DNA of 64,000 nucleotides from JAMQKA01 sp043951865 (GTDB lineage Bacteria; Bacteroidota; Rhodothermia; Balneolales; Balneolaceae). Below the pieces are notes generated by a model. That model had not been told where the DNA came from, did no database searches, and saw only the letters and a list, made by a program, of their open reading frames with translations. Numbering within the stretch: position 1 is the first letter of the stretch; each line of letters begins with the position of its first letter. Positions 31,929-42,014 of the stretch are shown here, one piece after another. The translations under genes and the position numbers were made by a program. Location: assembly GCF_043951865.1 (NCBI RefSeq), contig NZ_JBINJF010000023.1:3108-67107 (forward strand), read 5' to 3'.

Positions 31929-34538
31929 ATGAAAGCCAGATCGTTTATCATCGTATTATTAGCTCCATTGGTTCTGTCATCATACGACTCAGCATCCACC
32001 AATACCGAAGGGGTGAATTCAGGGGGAGATACCGAGCAGGATTCGGTATCGGAATCGATCCAATCCCTGCCGAACTTTGAAGTGCAGTTGCTGTACGAAG
32101 CGCCCCTTGAAGAACAAGGATCGTGGGTTTCCCTCGCTGTTGGTCCCCGTGGAGACCTGTTTGCTTCCGATGAGAACCAAAAGGGGACGTACCGCATCAG
32201 GATTGACGATACCACTGGTAATGCCGAGGTACAGGTGGAGGAGGTCCAGATGCCCGCCACCGGGGCCCAGGGACTTACCTGGGCTTTTGATCATCTGTAT
32301 GCCAACATGCACCGGAAAGGGCTGTTCCGCATGCGGGACAGGCAGGGTGACGGACACTTGAACATAATGGAATATCTTGGCGGGCCTACCGAACAGGGCG
32401 ACCATGGCAATCACGCGGTACTCCCCACGGAAGACGGCGACGGGTTATACGTAGTAAATGGCAATCACACCCCGCCGCCGGAGCTCACCTCCAGCCGCCT
32501 GTCGGGCTGGGAGGAAGATATTCTATTATCGCGGCAGTGGGACGCCCGCGGCCATGCACGAGGGGTATTTGCGCCCGGCGGGTATATCGCGCGCATCAAT
32601 CCCGGGGCTACAGAATGGGAGATGATCAGCATCGGGCACCGGAATACCTACGATGCGGCGATCAACCCGCATGGAGAGCTGTTCACCTACGATGCCGACA
32701 TGGAGTGGGATATGGGGATGCCGTGGTATCGCCCCACCCGGATTGTGCATGCCGTCAGTGGCAGCGACTACGGCTGGCGCAGCGGAAGCGGCAAATGGAA
32801 ACAATATTATGAAGACAGCCTGCCCCCGGTGTTGAATATTGGTCCCGGATCTCCTACCGGACTGCTATTTGGTACGGGAGCCCAATTCCCCGCCCGCTAC
32901 CAACGCGCCCTGTTTGGACTCGACTGGACGTTCGGGACCATGTACGCCTTCCACCTGGAACCCAAAGGAGCAAGCTACACCGCTACGGCCGAAGAATTTT
33001 TATCTGGCAGCCCCCTGCCGCTGACGGATGCTGTGATAGGAAAAGACGGGGCGCTCTACTTCATAACCGGCGGTTGGGATAATAAGACCAAGCTGTACCG
33101 CGTGATTTATACGGGAGACAAGTCCACGGCTCCGGTGGATGCCATCGATAATCCAAAGGCCCGGGCCGCCCGGCAGGAGCGTCAGAAGCTGGAAGCGTTT
33201 CACGGAAAGAGGGACCGGCGTGCAGTAGAGGTGGCCTGGCCCTACCTTGCGGATGAGGATCGGTTTTTGCGGCATGCGGCCCGCGTGGCGATCGAATCGC
33301 AGCCGGTGCAGTGGTGGGTGGACAAAGCATTAACCGCCGAACGCCCCCAGGCCCGGATTACCGGGCTGGTGGCCCTCGCGCGCACGGCCCCGGAACACTA
33401 TCGGGAGGAAGCGATTGCATCTCTTCTAAATCTTGAGCTGGCTTCCCTGGATACCCGGCAGCAGCTCGGATACCTGCGGGCAATGGCCCTGGTGTGTATG
33501 CGCCTGGGAGATCCGGATGAGCAGGAGCGTTCAGAAATCACGGATACCCTGCAGGAACTTTTGCCCGCCAACGATGATCGCGTCAATGTAGAGCTGGTCC
33601 GCTTGCTGGTGTACCTGCAGGATGAACGCGTAATTGAAAAGGCCCTGGCGTTAATGCAACAGCAAGAGAAGCCCACATTGCCGGATTGGAGCGAGTTGGT
33701 CGCTCGAAATGAACACTATGGGGGTACCATTCAGCAGATGCTTGACGACCCGCCGCCGACCAATAAACTGGAATATGCCTTTATGCTCCGGAACCTGCAG
33801 AGCGGCTGGACGATAGAACAGCGGCGCGAATATTTTGCCTTCATTAACAATGCCGCCGATGCCATGGGGGGAGCCAGCTATACCGGCTTCCTGGAACGCA
33901 TGCGGAACGAGGCCTTGCAAAATGCATCGGAAGCCGAGCGCAAGGCCGTAGCCGATATCGCGGGCGTTAATTTGTCGCAGGAGCCCGACTTCGAGATCAG
34001 TCCACCGGAAGGGCCGGGACGCAACTGGACCGTGGAGGAGGCGACAGAGGTCGTCTCGGATGGGTTCAGAAACAGGGACAACCTGGACTTTGAGAAGGGA
34101 CGAAACGCCTTTTTTGCTACGGGTTGTGCAAGCTGCCACCGTTTTGCCGGCTATGGAGGAAATATCGGCCCGGACCTAAGCACCGTGGGCCAGCGCTTTT
34201 CTACCGAAAAGATGCTCAATGCTATCATAAGACCGAGTGATGTAATTTCGAGTTTGTACAATACCACACAGGTAACCTTAACAAACGGTGAGATTGTAAC
34301 GGGACTGGTTGTGGATCAGCAGGACTCTATAAAAGTGTACAGCCGGGATCCCAATCAGGCCGCTGATGTATTTGCCGCCCGGGAAGTGGCATCCATGGAG
34401 CCGGTGGATATCTCCCAGATGCCACCGGATTTGATAAATCCACTAAATGCTGCAGAGCTCCAAAGCCTGGCCGCCTATTTAATTTCGGGCGGAGATCCAG
34501 GGAGTGAAATATTTAAGAGCGATAGCTCAGAGGATTAA
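31929..34538 (+). CDS. PVC-type propeller / cytochrome c protein 1
   Basis: An 869-residue exported protein. Signal region MKARSFIIVLLAPLVLSS is followed by YDSAS, where related lipoproteins have Cys; the lipobox Cys seems replaced by Tyr. Residues about 50-410 are a beta-propeller like PQQ-type glucose/sorbosone dehydrogenases (VSLAVGPRGDLFASDENQ, DNKTKLYRVIYTGD). A helical HEAT-like part follows, and a C-terminal cytochrome c domain has the heme motif GCASCH (Cys733) and a distal Met-rich stretch (SQMPPD). This is the architecture of the PVC-type heme-binding proteins of Planctomycetes/Verrucomicrobia. Likely a periplasmic electron-accepting sugar dehydrogenase; substrate unknown. A second copy lies at 57499. 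Confidence 0.85.
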   Translation: MKARSFIIVLLAPLVLSSYDSASTNTEGVNSGGDTEQDSVSESIQSLPNFEVQLLYEAPLEEQGSWVSLAVGPRGDLFASDENQKGTYRIRIDDTTGNAEVQVEEVQMPATGAQGLTWAFDHLYANMHRKGLFRMRDRQGDGHLNIMEYLGGPTEQGDHGNHAVLPTEDGDGLYVVNGNHTPPPELTSSRLSGWEEDILLSRQWDARGHARGVFAPGGYIARINPGATEWEMISIGHRNTYDAAINPHGELFTYDADMEWDMGMPWYRPTRIVHAVSGSDYGWRSGSGKWKQYYEDSLPPVLNIGPGSPTGLLFGTGAQFPARYQRALFGLDWTFGTMYAFHLEPKGASYTATAEEFLSGSPLPLTDAVIGKDGALYFITGGWDNKTKLYRVIYTGDKSTAPVDAIDNPKARAARQERQKLEAFHGKRDRRAVEVAWPYLADEDRFLRHAARVAIESQPVQWWVDKALTAERPQARITGLVALARTAPEHYREEAIASLLNLELASLDTRQQLGYLRAMALVCMRLGDPDEQERSEITDTLQELLPANDDRVNVELVRLLVYLQDERVIEKALALMQQQEKPTLPDWSELVARNEHYGGTIQQMLDDPPPTNKLEYAFMLRNLQSGWTIEQRREYFAFINNAADAMGGASYTGFLERMRNEALQNASEAERKAVADIAGVNLSQEPDFEISPPEGPGRNWTVEEATEVVSDGFRNRDNLDFEKGRNAFFATGCASCHRFAGYGGNIGPDLSTVGQRFSTEKMLNAIIRPSDVISSLYNTTQVTLTNGEIVTGLVVDQQDSIKVYSRDPNQAADVFAAREVASMEPVDISQMPPDLINPLNAAELQSLAAYLISGGDPGSEIFKSDSSED

Positions 34539-35110
34539 TAGGAATCAAAGATTGTTATTTCTTGAATTAAGAATCGGTTTACCCATGAATAAATGTCTGG
34601 GTACCAAAAATATATGGGCAAAGTTTTAGGCTAGATTGCGGGTGGGAAACATCATACTAAAGTAAAAAAAGTATTTTCACTAACGAATAGAGTTATTTCT
34701 ATGTGATGGGAGCAAGATATCCAGCTCTTTATGATCTGATTTTTACGATCAATAATTGATCTATTCATCAAAAAGCCTAACAAGAAATTATATCAGTAAA
34801 ACTGAAATCACGAGTTTGCAACTGGAATATGCCAAGCCTGGAAAAGTTTATGTGAGTAGATCTCTGTGATGCCTTCCTTTATATAATTGAAGCCTCTAAA
34901 CCAATATGGGAACTGTAGAATTATGCAGATTAATTTGCTCTGGAGGTTTTGTTCACCTTTACAGGAGTGAAATGGTTCTTATATGTATGAGAAGAGGATA
35001 ATTTTGCTATAAATACAAAGCTCATACTGCCAAAATTCCCAAAACGTCCTGTCAATAGAGATGAGGGTAATGCCATTTTAAAAGTGTAAAATAAATCAGG
35101 GGTTATTACG
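34539..35110. other. 572-bp AT-rich intergenic region before the large rhamnosidase
   Basis: No plausible gene. It holds the second TGAGTAGA motif at 34853 (listed separately) and marks a visible fall in GC content that continues to about 45,000. The last 220 bp form a long leader for the 1398-residue enzyme. Confidence 0.5.
34853..34890 (+). promoter_or_regulatory. Candidate ECF-sigma promoter upstream of the 1398-residue enzyme
   Basis: TGAGTAGATC, then ATGCCTT-C-CTTTATATAA-TTGAA. Compared with the motif before fecR (45113-45150), the boxes TGAGTAGATC, ATGCCTT, CTTTATATAA and TGAA match in order and spacing. The ORF begins 220 bp downstream. Confidence 0.65.
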
Positions 35111-38100
35111 ATGATTGCCGATGTCCGAAGCATTGTTATAAATATGATAGTGGTATTGATCCTGCCAGTAGGAGTCTCATTAGCCCAATCCCCAAAGGTG
35201 CCCAGCTATGAAATTTTGCGAACCAATTTTGTATCTCCTGATTATGCTGAATATGGGGAAGTCCCGCTCTGGTGGTGGGAGGCTGATAGTCTGACTGAAA
35301 AGAGAGTAACCTGGCAGCTGGAAACGCTTGCAGAGAAAGGGGTAAAATCTGTTAATCCAATTCAACGATCACCCGGTAGGACATATCCAGCCTCTTTTAC
35401 TGATGAGTGGTGGAATATGATCCGATATACCAATGAGGAAGCGCAGCGTCTGGGGATGCATCTCTGGATATATGATCAGATCGGCTATGGCCATTATGGC
35501 TGGCTGGAAAAAGCCTCTGCTGAAGTAGAAGATCCAAAAACGAGTCGGATTGAATTCTATTCTGAAATGGTTGACGAAGGGAAAGCCTTGAGAATAGAAC
35601 TACCTGAGGGGAAAGTGTTGGATGCAAGGGCTTATCCCATGAAAGACTCTATAGCAGTTGATGAGAAAAGCAGAGATATATCGGGGCACATAGGTAATAA
35701 TATTCTTTCTTGGAAGCCGGAACAGGGAATTTGGAAAGTTGCAGTTTCAGTAGCTGTCCCCTACCGTTCGTTTTATCTGAATGAGGCTTCAACGGATACC
35801 TTCTTGGATCAATTATATGAAAAAATGGAGGAAGTGGTTGGTAAAGATGCGATGGGAAATAGTTTGCGAGGAGTTTTCCAAGATGAACATCCTCCAACTC
35901 CGCGGAACATATATACCGAAAAACTTGCCCGCGATTTTAAGAATAAATTCGGGTATAACATGGGCCGGGCGATTCCTTCTTTACATTTTGATGTAGGGGC
36001 TAAAACCCCTAAGTATAGGACCGATTTTTTTGATGCATACATTTCCGAAGTTGAAAACACATACTGGAAAAAAGTATATGACTGGACTCATAGTAGAAAT
36101 CTCTTAACCAGTTATGATAATTGGGGCAGGAAAGATATTTATGACCAAAGTTTTGGATATATGGATTATTTCAGAACGCAACGATGGTTTTCTGCTCCTG
36201 GAATGGATGATTATCTCCCCTATTCTCTTGAGAATAGAAATTATTATGATACTAAAATTGGAGCCTCTATTTCTCGACTGTATGATAGGGAACGAGTGTG
36301 GGCCGAGGCGTTTCATACGTCTGGGTGGGGGCGAACTACAAACCAGACACTGACATGGTTGTCTACCCTGTTTACATGGGGAGCTAATTTGTATAATGAA
36401 CACGGTTTGTATTACTCCATAAATGCAAATACGTGGGAGCATGCGGCCCCAGATCCCCATTGGCGTCAGCCGTACTGGGAGTATTACCAGGAGATTTCAG
36501 ATTGGGTAGCACGGACGAGCTACGTAATTACCCGGGGCACCCATGTGACGGATGTAGCGGTCCACTATCCAGTGACGAGTGTGTTGGCAGAGCTTGCATT
36601 TGATGAGGATGAAAGAACTCAAGATGATTTGAATTATAACCTCTATATGGAGCTCTCACGCCATATCTATAACGACGGTATCGACAATGATATCATCGAT
36701 GACCAGTCAATACTGGAGGCGGAGGTGAAAAACGGACGAATGCATGTAGCGGGAAATGATTACCAGGCACTGGTCTTCGGTCCAGAATCAACTTTTAGGC
36801 TTTCGGTTCTGGAAAAGGTAAAGCAGCTGGTGGAAAGTGGAGGCACAGTGTTGTTTTATGGTAATCTCCCCACAGCCTCGGCGGAAAATGGAAGAATAGA
36901 TAGCGAACTTTCGGCCAGTTTAGCGGAGATGCTGGGAGTCTCATCCGTTGAAAAAAGCGGGAACAATATTATTGGTCGTAATTATCAGAGTGGGGGGTAT
37001 ACAGCCTTTGTACCTGATACGCCCGAGCTCCTGCCTTCGTTATTGTCTTCCCATATCGACAGGGACTTTATAGCCGCAAATGGACAGGTGTATTATCAGC
37101 ATCGGAGCATTGGAGAGGTAGATGCATACCTCTTGCAGAATACGGGGAATAAATTGCTGAACATGGAGGCTCGTTTCAGAGTTGATGGGGTTCCCGAAAT
37201 ATGGGATCCATTCACTGGACAGATCCATAAGGTATCCGGGTTTAAAAGAAATAATGGATATACACGTGTAAATATGGAGCTGGAAGGGAATGTTGGTAAA
37301 CTCTTAATTTTCAAACCTTCAGATCAGCAATCAGGGCAAAATGCAGAAACGAAACGGTTCCAAAGCATCGGTCCCTGGGTTTCAAACGAAAAGGAGCTCT
37401 CAAAATATTGGAACTTTTCAGTTAAGCCTACTCGTGATAACACCTGGGGTGCTTTTCGGTGGCCTCCATCTGATGAAAAGATTGGCCCGGAAATTCGGCA
37501 GTTTAAATACAAAGAAGAAGCCGGTGCATCGGGAATAACCAAAGGCTGGCACAGCTCCAGCTTTGATGACAGGGGATGGGAAGAGGTATTATACAGCAAA
37601 GGTCCATATTGGCTTACGTTGCAGGGTATGCCGGAAAATGAGAATTTTATTGAGCATATAACGAACAATACAGATGATATTAGCCTTGGAGGAAGTGAAC
37701 ACAGAGAAGGAGAACAGTTTCAGTGGGAGGCGATATCTTTTTCACAAAAATTAGGTAAACCTGCGTTTGCAGGATGGGGTGGACATTCGGGCTATCCTGA
37801 TGGACATATTGATAGAAATTTCATAGCCCTTGATGAGGGCCCAAAGCTGCTTTATACAAGACTTTATACGCCCAAAAAACAACGGGTGGGCCTAAAGGTA
37901 GAGTTGAGAAATTCTTCAGCACGACTCTGGGTAAATGGAGCTGAGCAGTCATTTCAAGGAGCAGTGGGTAATTTGCCGTTGAAAAAGGGCTACAACAGTG
38001 TACTTTTGCACCTACCTGATGGCACCGGGGGCAGGTTATATGTCCAGAGAGAACCTCCTGTAGTGGAAGAACAGGGACAAGCACGCGGGAAAATCCAGCC

Positions 38101-39307
38101 TGATTTACGTAATGCTTCCTGGATATGGTCAGGCAGCTCCGATGGCACCTACCTTCGAAAATCGTTTGAACTCAATGAGACACCTACTTCAGCAAGTACC
38201 GTTGTTACAGGATTAACTGGTTTTATGCTATATGTAAACGGCCAAAAAGTGGGGGAGGAAATTGGGCCATGGGTTGATTGGAAGTATCCTGAACGAATTG
38301 ACATTAAACCCTATCTGCGTGAAGGTGAAAATGTGATTGCGGCTTGGGGACAATATTATTCAGGACAGCATTATAAGCCTGAATATTCCGATCAATACAG
38401 CGCTGTGGCCTTGGCACTTAAAGCTGTGTTTGAAAACGGAAACACTTTTACACTGGAAACAGACCATTCATGGAAGGGGAGCTTCGAACAGTCTGATGGT
38501 TGGGAAACAATAGATTTTGATGACTCAGAATGGCATAATGCAACGGTAAAAGGCGAAGTCGGTGATGATCCCTGGGGAACTGGACTTTTAGAAAATATTG
38601 GTTCTTCAACAACTCCGTATCGCCCTTTGTCCATTAGTTTAAGTTCCCCTTATATCACCGCTTTTGACGAGGTCCCAGAAGTCCGCTACGATATAAAACC
38701 CCGATCAGATAAACGAGTGGGCTGGTATCGGTTTGAGGCCCCTCCGGGTATAAGTCAACTTCAACTTGATACCGGGGCAAAGGCTACAGTATGGGTTAAT
38801 GGCGAGAAAGTCCCAATTAATAATGGCATTGTCTCTATTGAGGAGCCACCTTTGGATATGTCTATTGTTGCTATTCGTCTGGAGATGGAGCCTGGCAGGT
38901 ATGCAGGTGCAGCATTTGAAAATCCCATAGCCTTAAACCTCGAGGGAGGTCGAATTAGAACCGGATCCTGGACCGAGTTTGGTCTTCCAACCTATTCGGG
39001 TATTGGAGTTTACCAACAAGATGTTCAATTCACACCTGAAGAAGCACGGAAAAATGCTATTCTGGATCTTGGTAAAGTAGCAGTGGCAACTGAAGTGTTT
39101 GTTAATGGTACATCTGCCGGCGTACGTGTTGCGGAACCCTTTAAATTCAATATTTCTGATCTGGTTAAACCCGGTAGTAACAATATTGAAATTAGGGTGG
39201 CCAATACGTTAAGTCCACATTTAACCATACCTAAAATGACACTCCATCCGGGGCCAACAACTTCAGGGTTAATTGGACCCGTTACTTTGACCTTACATTC
39301 GAAGTGA
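35111..39307 (+). CDS. Very large GH106-like glycoside hydrolase (alpha-L-rhamnosidase type)
   Basis: A 1398-residue exported enzyme with signal peptide (IVINMIVVLILPVGVSLA). The N-terminal part has a GH106-like TIM barrel start (YGEVPLWWWEADSLTEKRVT) and GVFQDEHPPTPRN with candidate acidic catalytic residues. A flavodoxin-like domain near 535-600 contains DYQALVFGPEST. A jelly-roll of the rhamnosidase N-domain kind lies at about 1000-1160 (WIWSGSSDGTYLRKSF, WETIDFDDSEW). A second sugar-binding module ends the protein (FVNGTSAGVRVAEPFKFN). It is AT-rich compared with core genes. Sequence is distant from the 42015 enzyme, so the precise family and substrate are uncertain. It is followed by rhaT. 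Confidence 0.72.
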   Translation: MIADVRSIVINMIVVLILPVGVSLAQSPKVPSYEILRTNFVSPDYAEYGEVPLWWWEADSLTEKRVTWQLETLAEKGVKSVNPIQRSPGRTYPASFTDEWWNMIRYTNEEAQRLGMHLWIYDQIGYGHYGWLEKASAEVEDPKTSRIEFYSEMVDEGKALRIELPEGKVLDARAYPMKDSIAVDEKSRDISGHIGNNILSWKPEQGIWKVAVSVAVPYRSFYLNEASTDTFLDQLYEKMEEVVGKDAMGNSLRGVFQDEHPPTPRNIYTEKLARDFKNKFGYNMGRAIPSLHFDVGAKTPKYRTDFFDAYISEVENTYWKKVYDWTHSRNLLTSYDNWGRKDIYDQSFGYMDYFRTQRWFSAPGMDDYLPYSLENRNYYDTKIGASISRLYDRERVWAEAFHTSGWGRTTNQTLTWLSTLFTWGANLYNEHGLYYSINANTWEHAAPDPHWRQPYWEYYQEISDWVARTSYVITRGTHVTDVAVHYPVTSVLAELAFDEDERTQDDLNYNLYMELSRHIYNDGIDNDIIDDQSILEAEVKNGRMHVAGNDYQALVFGPESTFRLSVLEKVKQLVESGGTVLFYGNLPTASAENGRIDSELSASLAEMLGVSSVEKSGNNIIGRNYQSGGYTAFVPDTPELLPSLLSSHIDRDFIAANGQVYYQHRSIGEVDAYLLQNTGNKLLNMEARFRVDGVPEIWDPFTGQIHKVSGFKRNNGYTRVNMELEGNVGKLLIFKPSDQQSGQNAETKRFQSIGPWVSNEKELSKYWNFSVKPTRDNTWGAFRWPPSDEKIGPEIRQFKYKEEAGASGITKGWHSSSFDDRGWEEVLYSKGPYWLTLQGMPENENFIEHITNNTDDISLGGSEHREGEQFQWEAISFSQKLGKPAFAGWGGHSGYPDGHIDRNFIALDEGPKLLYTRLYTPKKQRVGLKVELRNSSARLWVNGAEQSFQGAVGNLPLKKGYNSVLLHLPDGTGGRLYVQREPPVVEEQGQARGKIQPDLRNASWIWSGSSDGTYLRKSFELNETPTSASTVVTGLTGFMLYVNGQKVGEEIGPWVDWKYPERIDIKPYLREGENVIAAWGQYYSGQHYKPEYSDQYSAVALALKAVFENGNTFTLETDHSWKGSFEQSDGWETIDFDDSEWHNATVKGEVGDDPWGTGLLENIGSSTTPYRPLSISLSSPYITAFDEVPEVRYDIKPRSDKRVGWYRFEAPPGISQLQLDTGAKATVWVNGEKVPINNGIVSIEEPPLDMSIVAIRLEMEPGRYAGAAFENPIALNLEGGRIRTGSWTEFGLPTYSGIGVYQQDVQFTPEEARKNAILDLGKVAVATEVFVNGTSAGVRVAEPFKFNISDLVKPGSNNIEIRVANTLSPHLTIPKMTLHPGPTTSGLIGPVTLTLHSK

Positions 39308-39440
39308 GAAATATCGGTGTTTATGGAAGAGTGTGAAAGAAAAGTCATTTCTTTTACTTAATGAACGGCTCAATAATTTTTAAATAACCCATATTGTAAT
39401 CTGCAAACTAACATCATAAAAAATAAAATAAATATTGTAC

Positions 39441-40484
39441 ATGAATCCGATTTTAGGTGTGTTACTTCACGCTGTCGGTGGGTTTGCGGCTGGTAGTTTT
39501 TACCTTCCTTTAAAAAAAATTAAGTCTTGGGCTTGGGAGAGCTATTGGCTTGTCAACGGTTTTATTTCCTGGATTATCATGCCATGGCTGGTGGCTTGGC
39601 TTACAGTTCCGGAATTGGTTGACCTATTGGCAGGAGCTCCCCAGAGCAGTATGATTTGGTCCTATTTTTATGGAGTTTTGTGGGGCATAGGAGGGTTGAC
39701 CTTTGGCCTAACTATGCGCTACTTGGGACTTTCGTTAGGTTATGCCATGGCCCTGGGATTAACGGCCATGTTCGGCACTATTATTCCACCAATTTACTTT
39801 GGAAATTTTGTGGAAATGCTGGTCCAATCCTCCGGACAGGTTACCATCGCCGGGATTATAGTAACGCTGGGAGGTATTGCGCTTACGGGTTGGGCCGGCT
39901 TTAGGAAAGATCAAGAAGTCTCAGAAGATGAAAAAAGAGCTGGTGTTAAAGAGTTCGACCTTGCCAAAGGGATTTGGGTGGCAGTATTGGCCGGTATTAT
40001 GAGCGCGTGCATGGCGTTTGGGATTCAGGCTGGAAAGCCAATAGCTGAACTAGCCATACAGTATGATACACCTACTCTTTTCCAAAATTCTCCAGTGTTC
40101 ATTGTAATTTTTGCCGGTGGATTCACCTCCAACTTACTTTGGTGTGTGTATCTGAATGTTAAAAATGGTACTATCTCGGACTATTTCGACGGAAGCACTC
40201 CAATTTTAGTCAACTATATTTTTTCTGCACTAGCCGGGATAACATGGTACTTCCAATTCATGTTTTATGGGATGGGAAGTTCACAGATGGGGCAATACGA
40301 TTTTGCCAGTTGGAGCATCCACTTTGCTTTCGTGATTTTCTTCAGCAATATGTGGGGACTGCTGACCCAGGAATGGAAAGGGTCTGGTAAGAGGACGATG
40401 CGAATTATCTACATGGGGCTGTTTATACTTGTTTTATCGGCCTGTATTATCGGATATGGAAACTACCTGGCTGGTGCAGAATAG
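39441..40484 (+). CDS. rhaT: RhaT-like L-rhamnose/H+ symporter
   Basis: A 347-residue inner-membrane transporter with about ten TM helices, the RhaT size and layout. It starts MNPILGVLLHAVGGFAAGSF and contains SWAWESYWLVNGFISWIIMP and FGLTMRYLGLSLGYAMALGL, which are characteristic. I place the start at ATG 39441 rather than TTG 39435. RhaT imports L-rhamnose with a proton. Its place between two GH106-like genes and next to an isomerase makes rhamnose or a related 6-deoxyhexose the likely cargo. Codon use is as AT-rich as in its neighbours. Confidence 0.9.
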   Translation: MNPILGVLLHAVGGFAAGSFYLPLKKIKSWAWESYWLVNGFISWIIMPWLVAWLTVPELVDLLAGAPQSSMIWSYFYGVLWGIGGLTFGLTMRYLGLSLGYAMALGLTAMFGTIIPPIYFGNFVEMLVQSSGQVTIAGIIVTLGGIALTGWAGFRKDQEVSEDEKRAGVKEFDLAKGIWVAVLAGIMSACMAFGIQAGKPIAELAIQYDTPTLFQNSPVFIVIFAGGFTSNLLWCVYLNVKNGTISDYFDGSTPILVNYIFSALAGITWYFQFMFYGMGSSQMGQYDFASWSIHFAFVIFFSNMWGLLTQEWKGSGKRTMRIIYMGLFILVLSACIIGYGNYLAGAE

Positions 40485-40516
40485 TTATATAATATTCAAC
40501 TAGATAGATAAATTTT

Positions 40517-41947
40517 ATGCAAGATACTTATCCTTTTAAAATAGGTCTGTTTGGAATTGGTCTTGACACATATTGGCCGCAGTTTGACGGGTTGAAAGAA
40601 CGACTAAAGGGGTATCTCCAAACAGTAGAGCATCGCCTGAATACATACGGTGCAGAAGTGGTAAATGCCGGGTTGGTAGATGCTCCGGAGAAGGCGTTCA
40701 AAGCGGGCCATTTTTTTCGACAGCAGGATGTAGATTTGATATTCCTGCACGTCACCACATACGCCCTTTCCTCTACCGTACTCCCGGTGGTACAGCGGGC
40801 TGATGTACCTGTAATAATTTTAAACCTGTCGCCGGAATCATCAATCGATTACGAATGGTTTAACAGTATCGATGACCGTACCCGGATGACAGGAGAATGG
40901 CTGGCTCATTGCGGAGCCTGCCCTGTGCCTGAAATAGCTAACGTTTTCCGGCGTGCCGACATTGACTTTCATCAGGTTACCGGAATATTGGATGAAAATG
41001 ACTCCTGTTGGGAGGAAGTTCGTGAGTGGGTTGAAGCTGCAAACGTAGCACACACGATGTTCCACAATCGATTGGGTTGTATGGGACATTATTACAGTGG
41101 AATGCTGGATATTTATTCTGATATGACGCTACAATATGCTACGTTTGGTGGACATATTGAGTTGATTGAGGTGGACGAATTAACGAAAATTAGACTCGAT
41201 GTATCTGATCAGGAGATTAAGAAACGAGTACAGTTGTTTCAAAAAGAATTTGATGTTCAGGATGACTGCTCGCTAAATGCTCTCCAGGAATCGGCCCGCA
41301 CCTCTGTAGCCCTTGACAAAATAGTAGATAAATATGAGCTGGGTTCATTGGCGTACTATTACAAAGGCACCGGTGTACCAGAAAACGAAGCTACAATAGC
41401 AACTATCATCCTGGGAACTTCACTTCTAACAGCCAGAGGGATACCGGTAGCCGGAGAGTATGAGGTTAAAAACGCCCAGGCTATGAAAATCATGGATAGT
41501 TTCGGGGCAGGCGGTTCTTTTACCGAATATTATGCTATGGATTACGATTCTGATGTGGTACTCATGGGGCATGATGGTCCGGGACATATCAAAATTGCTG
41601 AAGGGAAGACGAAAGTAAAACCATTGGATGTGTATCATGGGAAGGTGGGCCAGGGGCTTTCGGTTGAAATGTCTGTGAAGCATGGACCCGTGACATTGTT
41701 ATCGGTAGTAGAGGATGGAGGTACGATAAAATTACTGGTAGCTGAGGGAGAGTCTGTTCCGGGACCTATAATGGAAATAGGGAATACCAACAGCCGCTAT
41801 CAATTTTCTACAGGAGCTCGAGATTTTGTTGAACAATGGAATAGTGAAGGTCCTGCTCATCATTGCGCCGCAGGGATAGGTCATATCGCTTCAAAGATTA
41901 TGAAATTGGGCAATCTCCTTGATATTGATGTCACAAAAATTTGTTAA
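40517..41947 (+). CDS. L-arabinose/L-fucose isomerase-family protein
   Basis: A 476-residue cytoplasmic protein of the arabinose/fucose isomerase fold. Recognisable parts: FKIGLFGIGLDTYWPQFDGL at the N-terminus, DVDLIFLHVTTYALSSTVLP (first Rossmann-like domain) and, in the catalytic domain, PENEATIATIILGTSLLTAR, GEYEVK and MGHDGPGH, with the acidic and histidine residues expected for Mn2+ binding. It probably isomerises the aldose brought in by RhaT. It is not the RhaA type, and no kinase or aldolase follows, so the exact sugar is open. The gap to rhaT is 32 bp, indicating one operon. Confidence 0.82.
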   Translation: MQDTYPFKIGLFGIGLDTYWPQFDGLKERLKGYLQTVEHRLNTYGAEVVNAGLVDAPEKAFKAGHFFRQQDVDLIFLHVTTYALSSTVLPVVQRADVPVIILNLSPESSIDYEWFNSIDDRTRMTGEWLAHCGACPVPEIANVFRRADIDFHQVTGILDENDSCWEEVREWVEAANVAHTMFHNRLGCMGHYYSGMLDIYSDMTLQYATFGGHIELIEVDELTKIRLDVSDQEIKKRVQLFQKEFDVQDDCSLNALQESARTSVALDKIVDKYELGSLAYYYKGTGVPENEATIATIILGTSLLTARGIPVAGEYEVKNAQAMKIMDSFGAGGSFTEYYAMDYDSDVVLMGHDGPGHIKIAEGKTKVKPLDVYHGKVGQGLSVEMSVKHGPVTLLSVVEDGGTIKLLVAEGESVPGPIMEIGNTNSRYQFSTGARDFVEQWNSEGPAHHCAAGIGHIASKIMKLGNLLDIDVTKIC

Positions 41948-42014
41948 TGGGAAATTTCATTGTTCGACTTATCCAGTATTACTGAACATCCGTGTTAGCT
42001 TAAGATGAACTATC

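Noticed and set aside
34930..35133. 67-codon minus-strand ORF in the leader of the 1398-residue enzyme
   Set aside because: Composition is not protein-like, it overlaps the start of the plus-strand gene and it lacks any recognisable motif.
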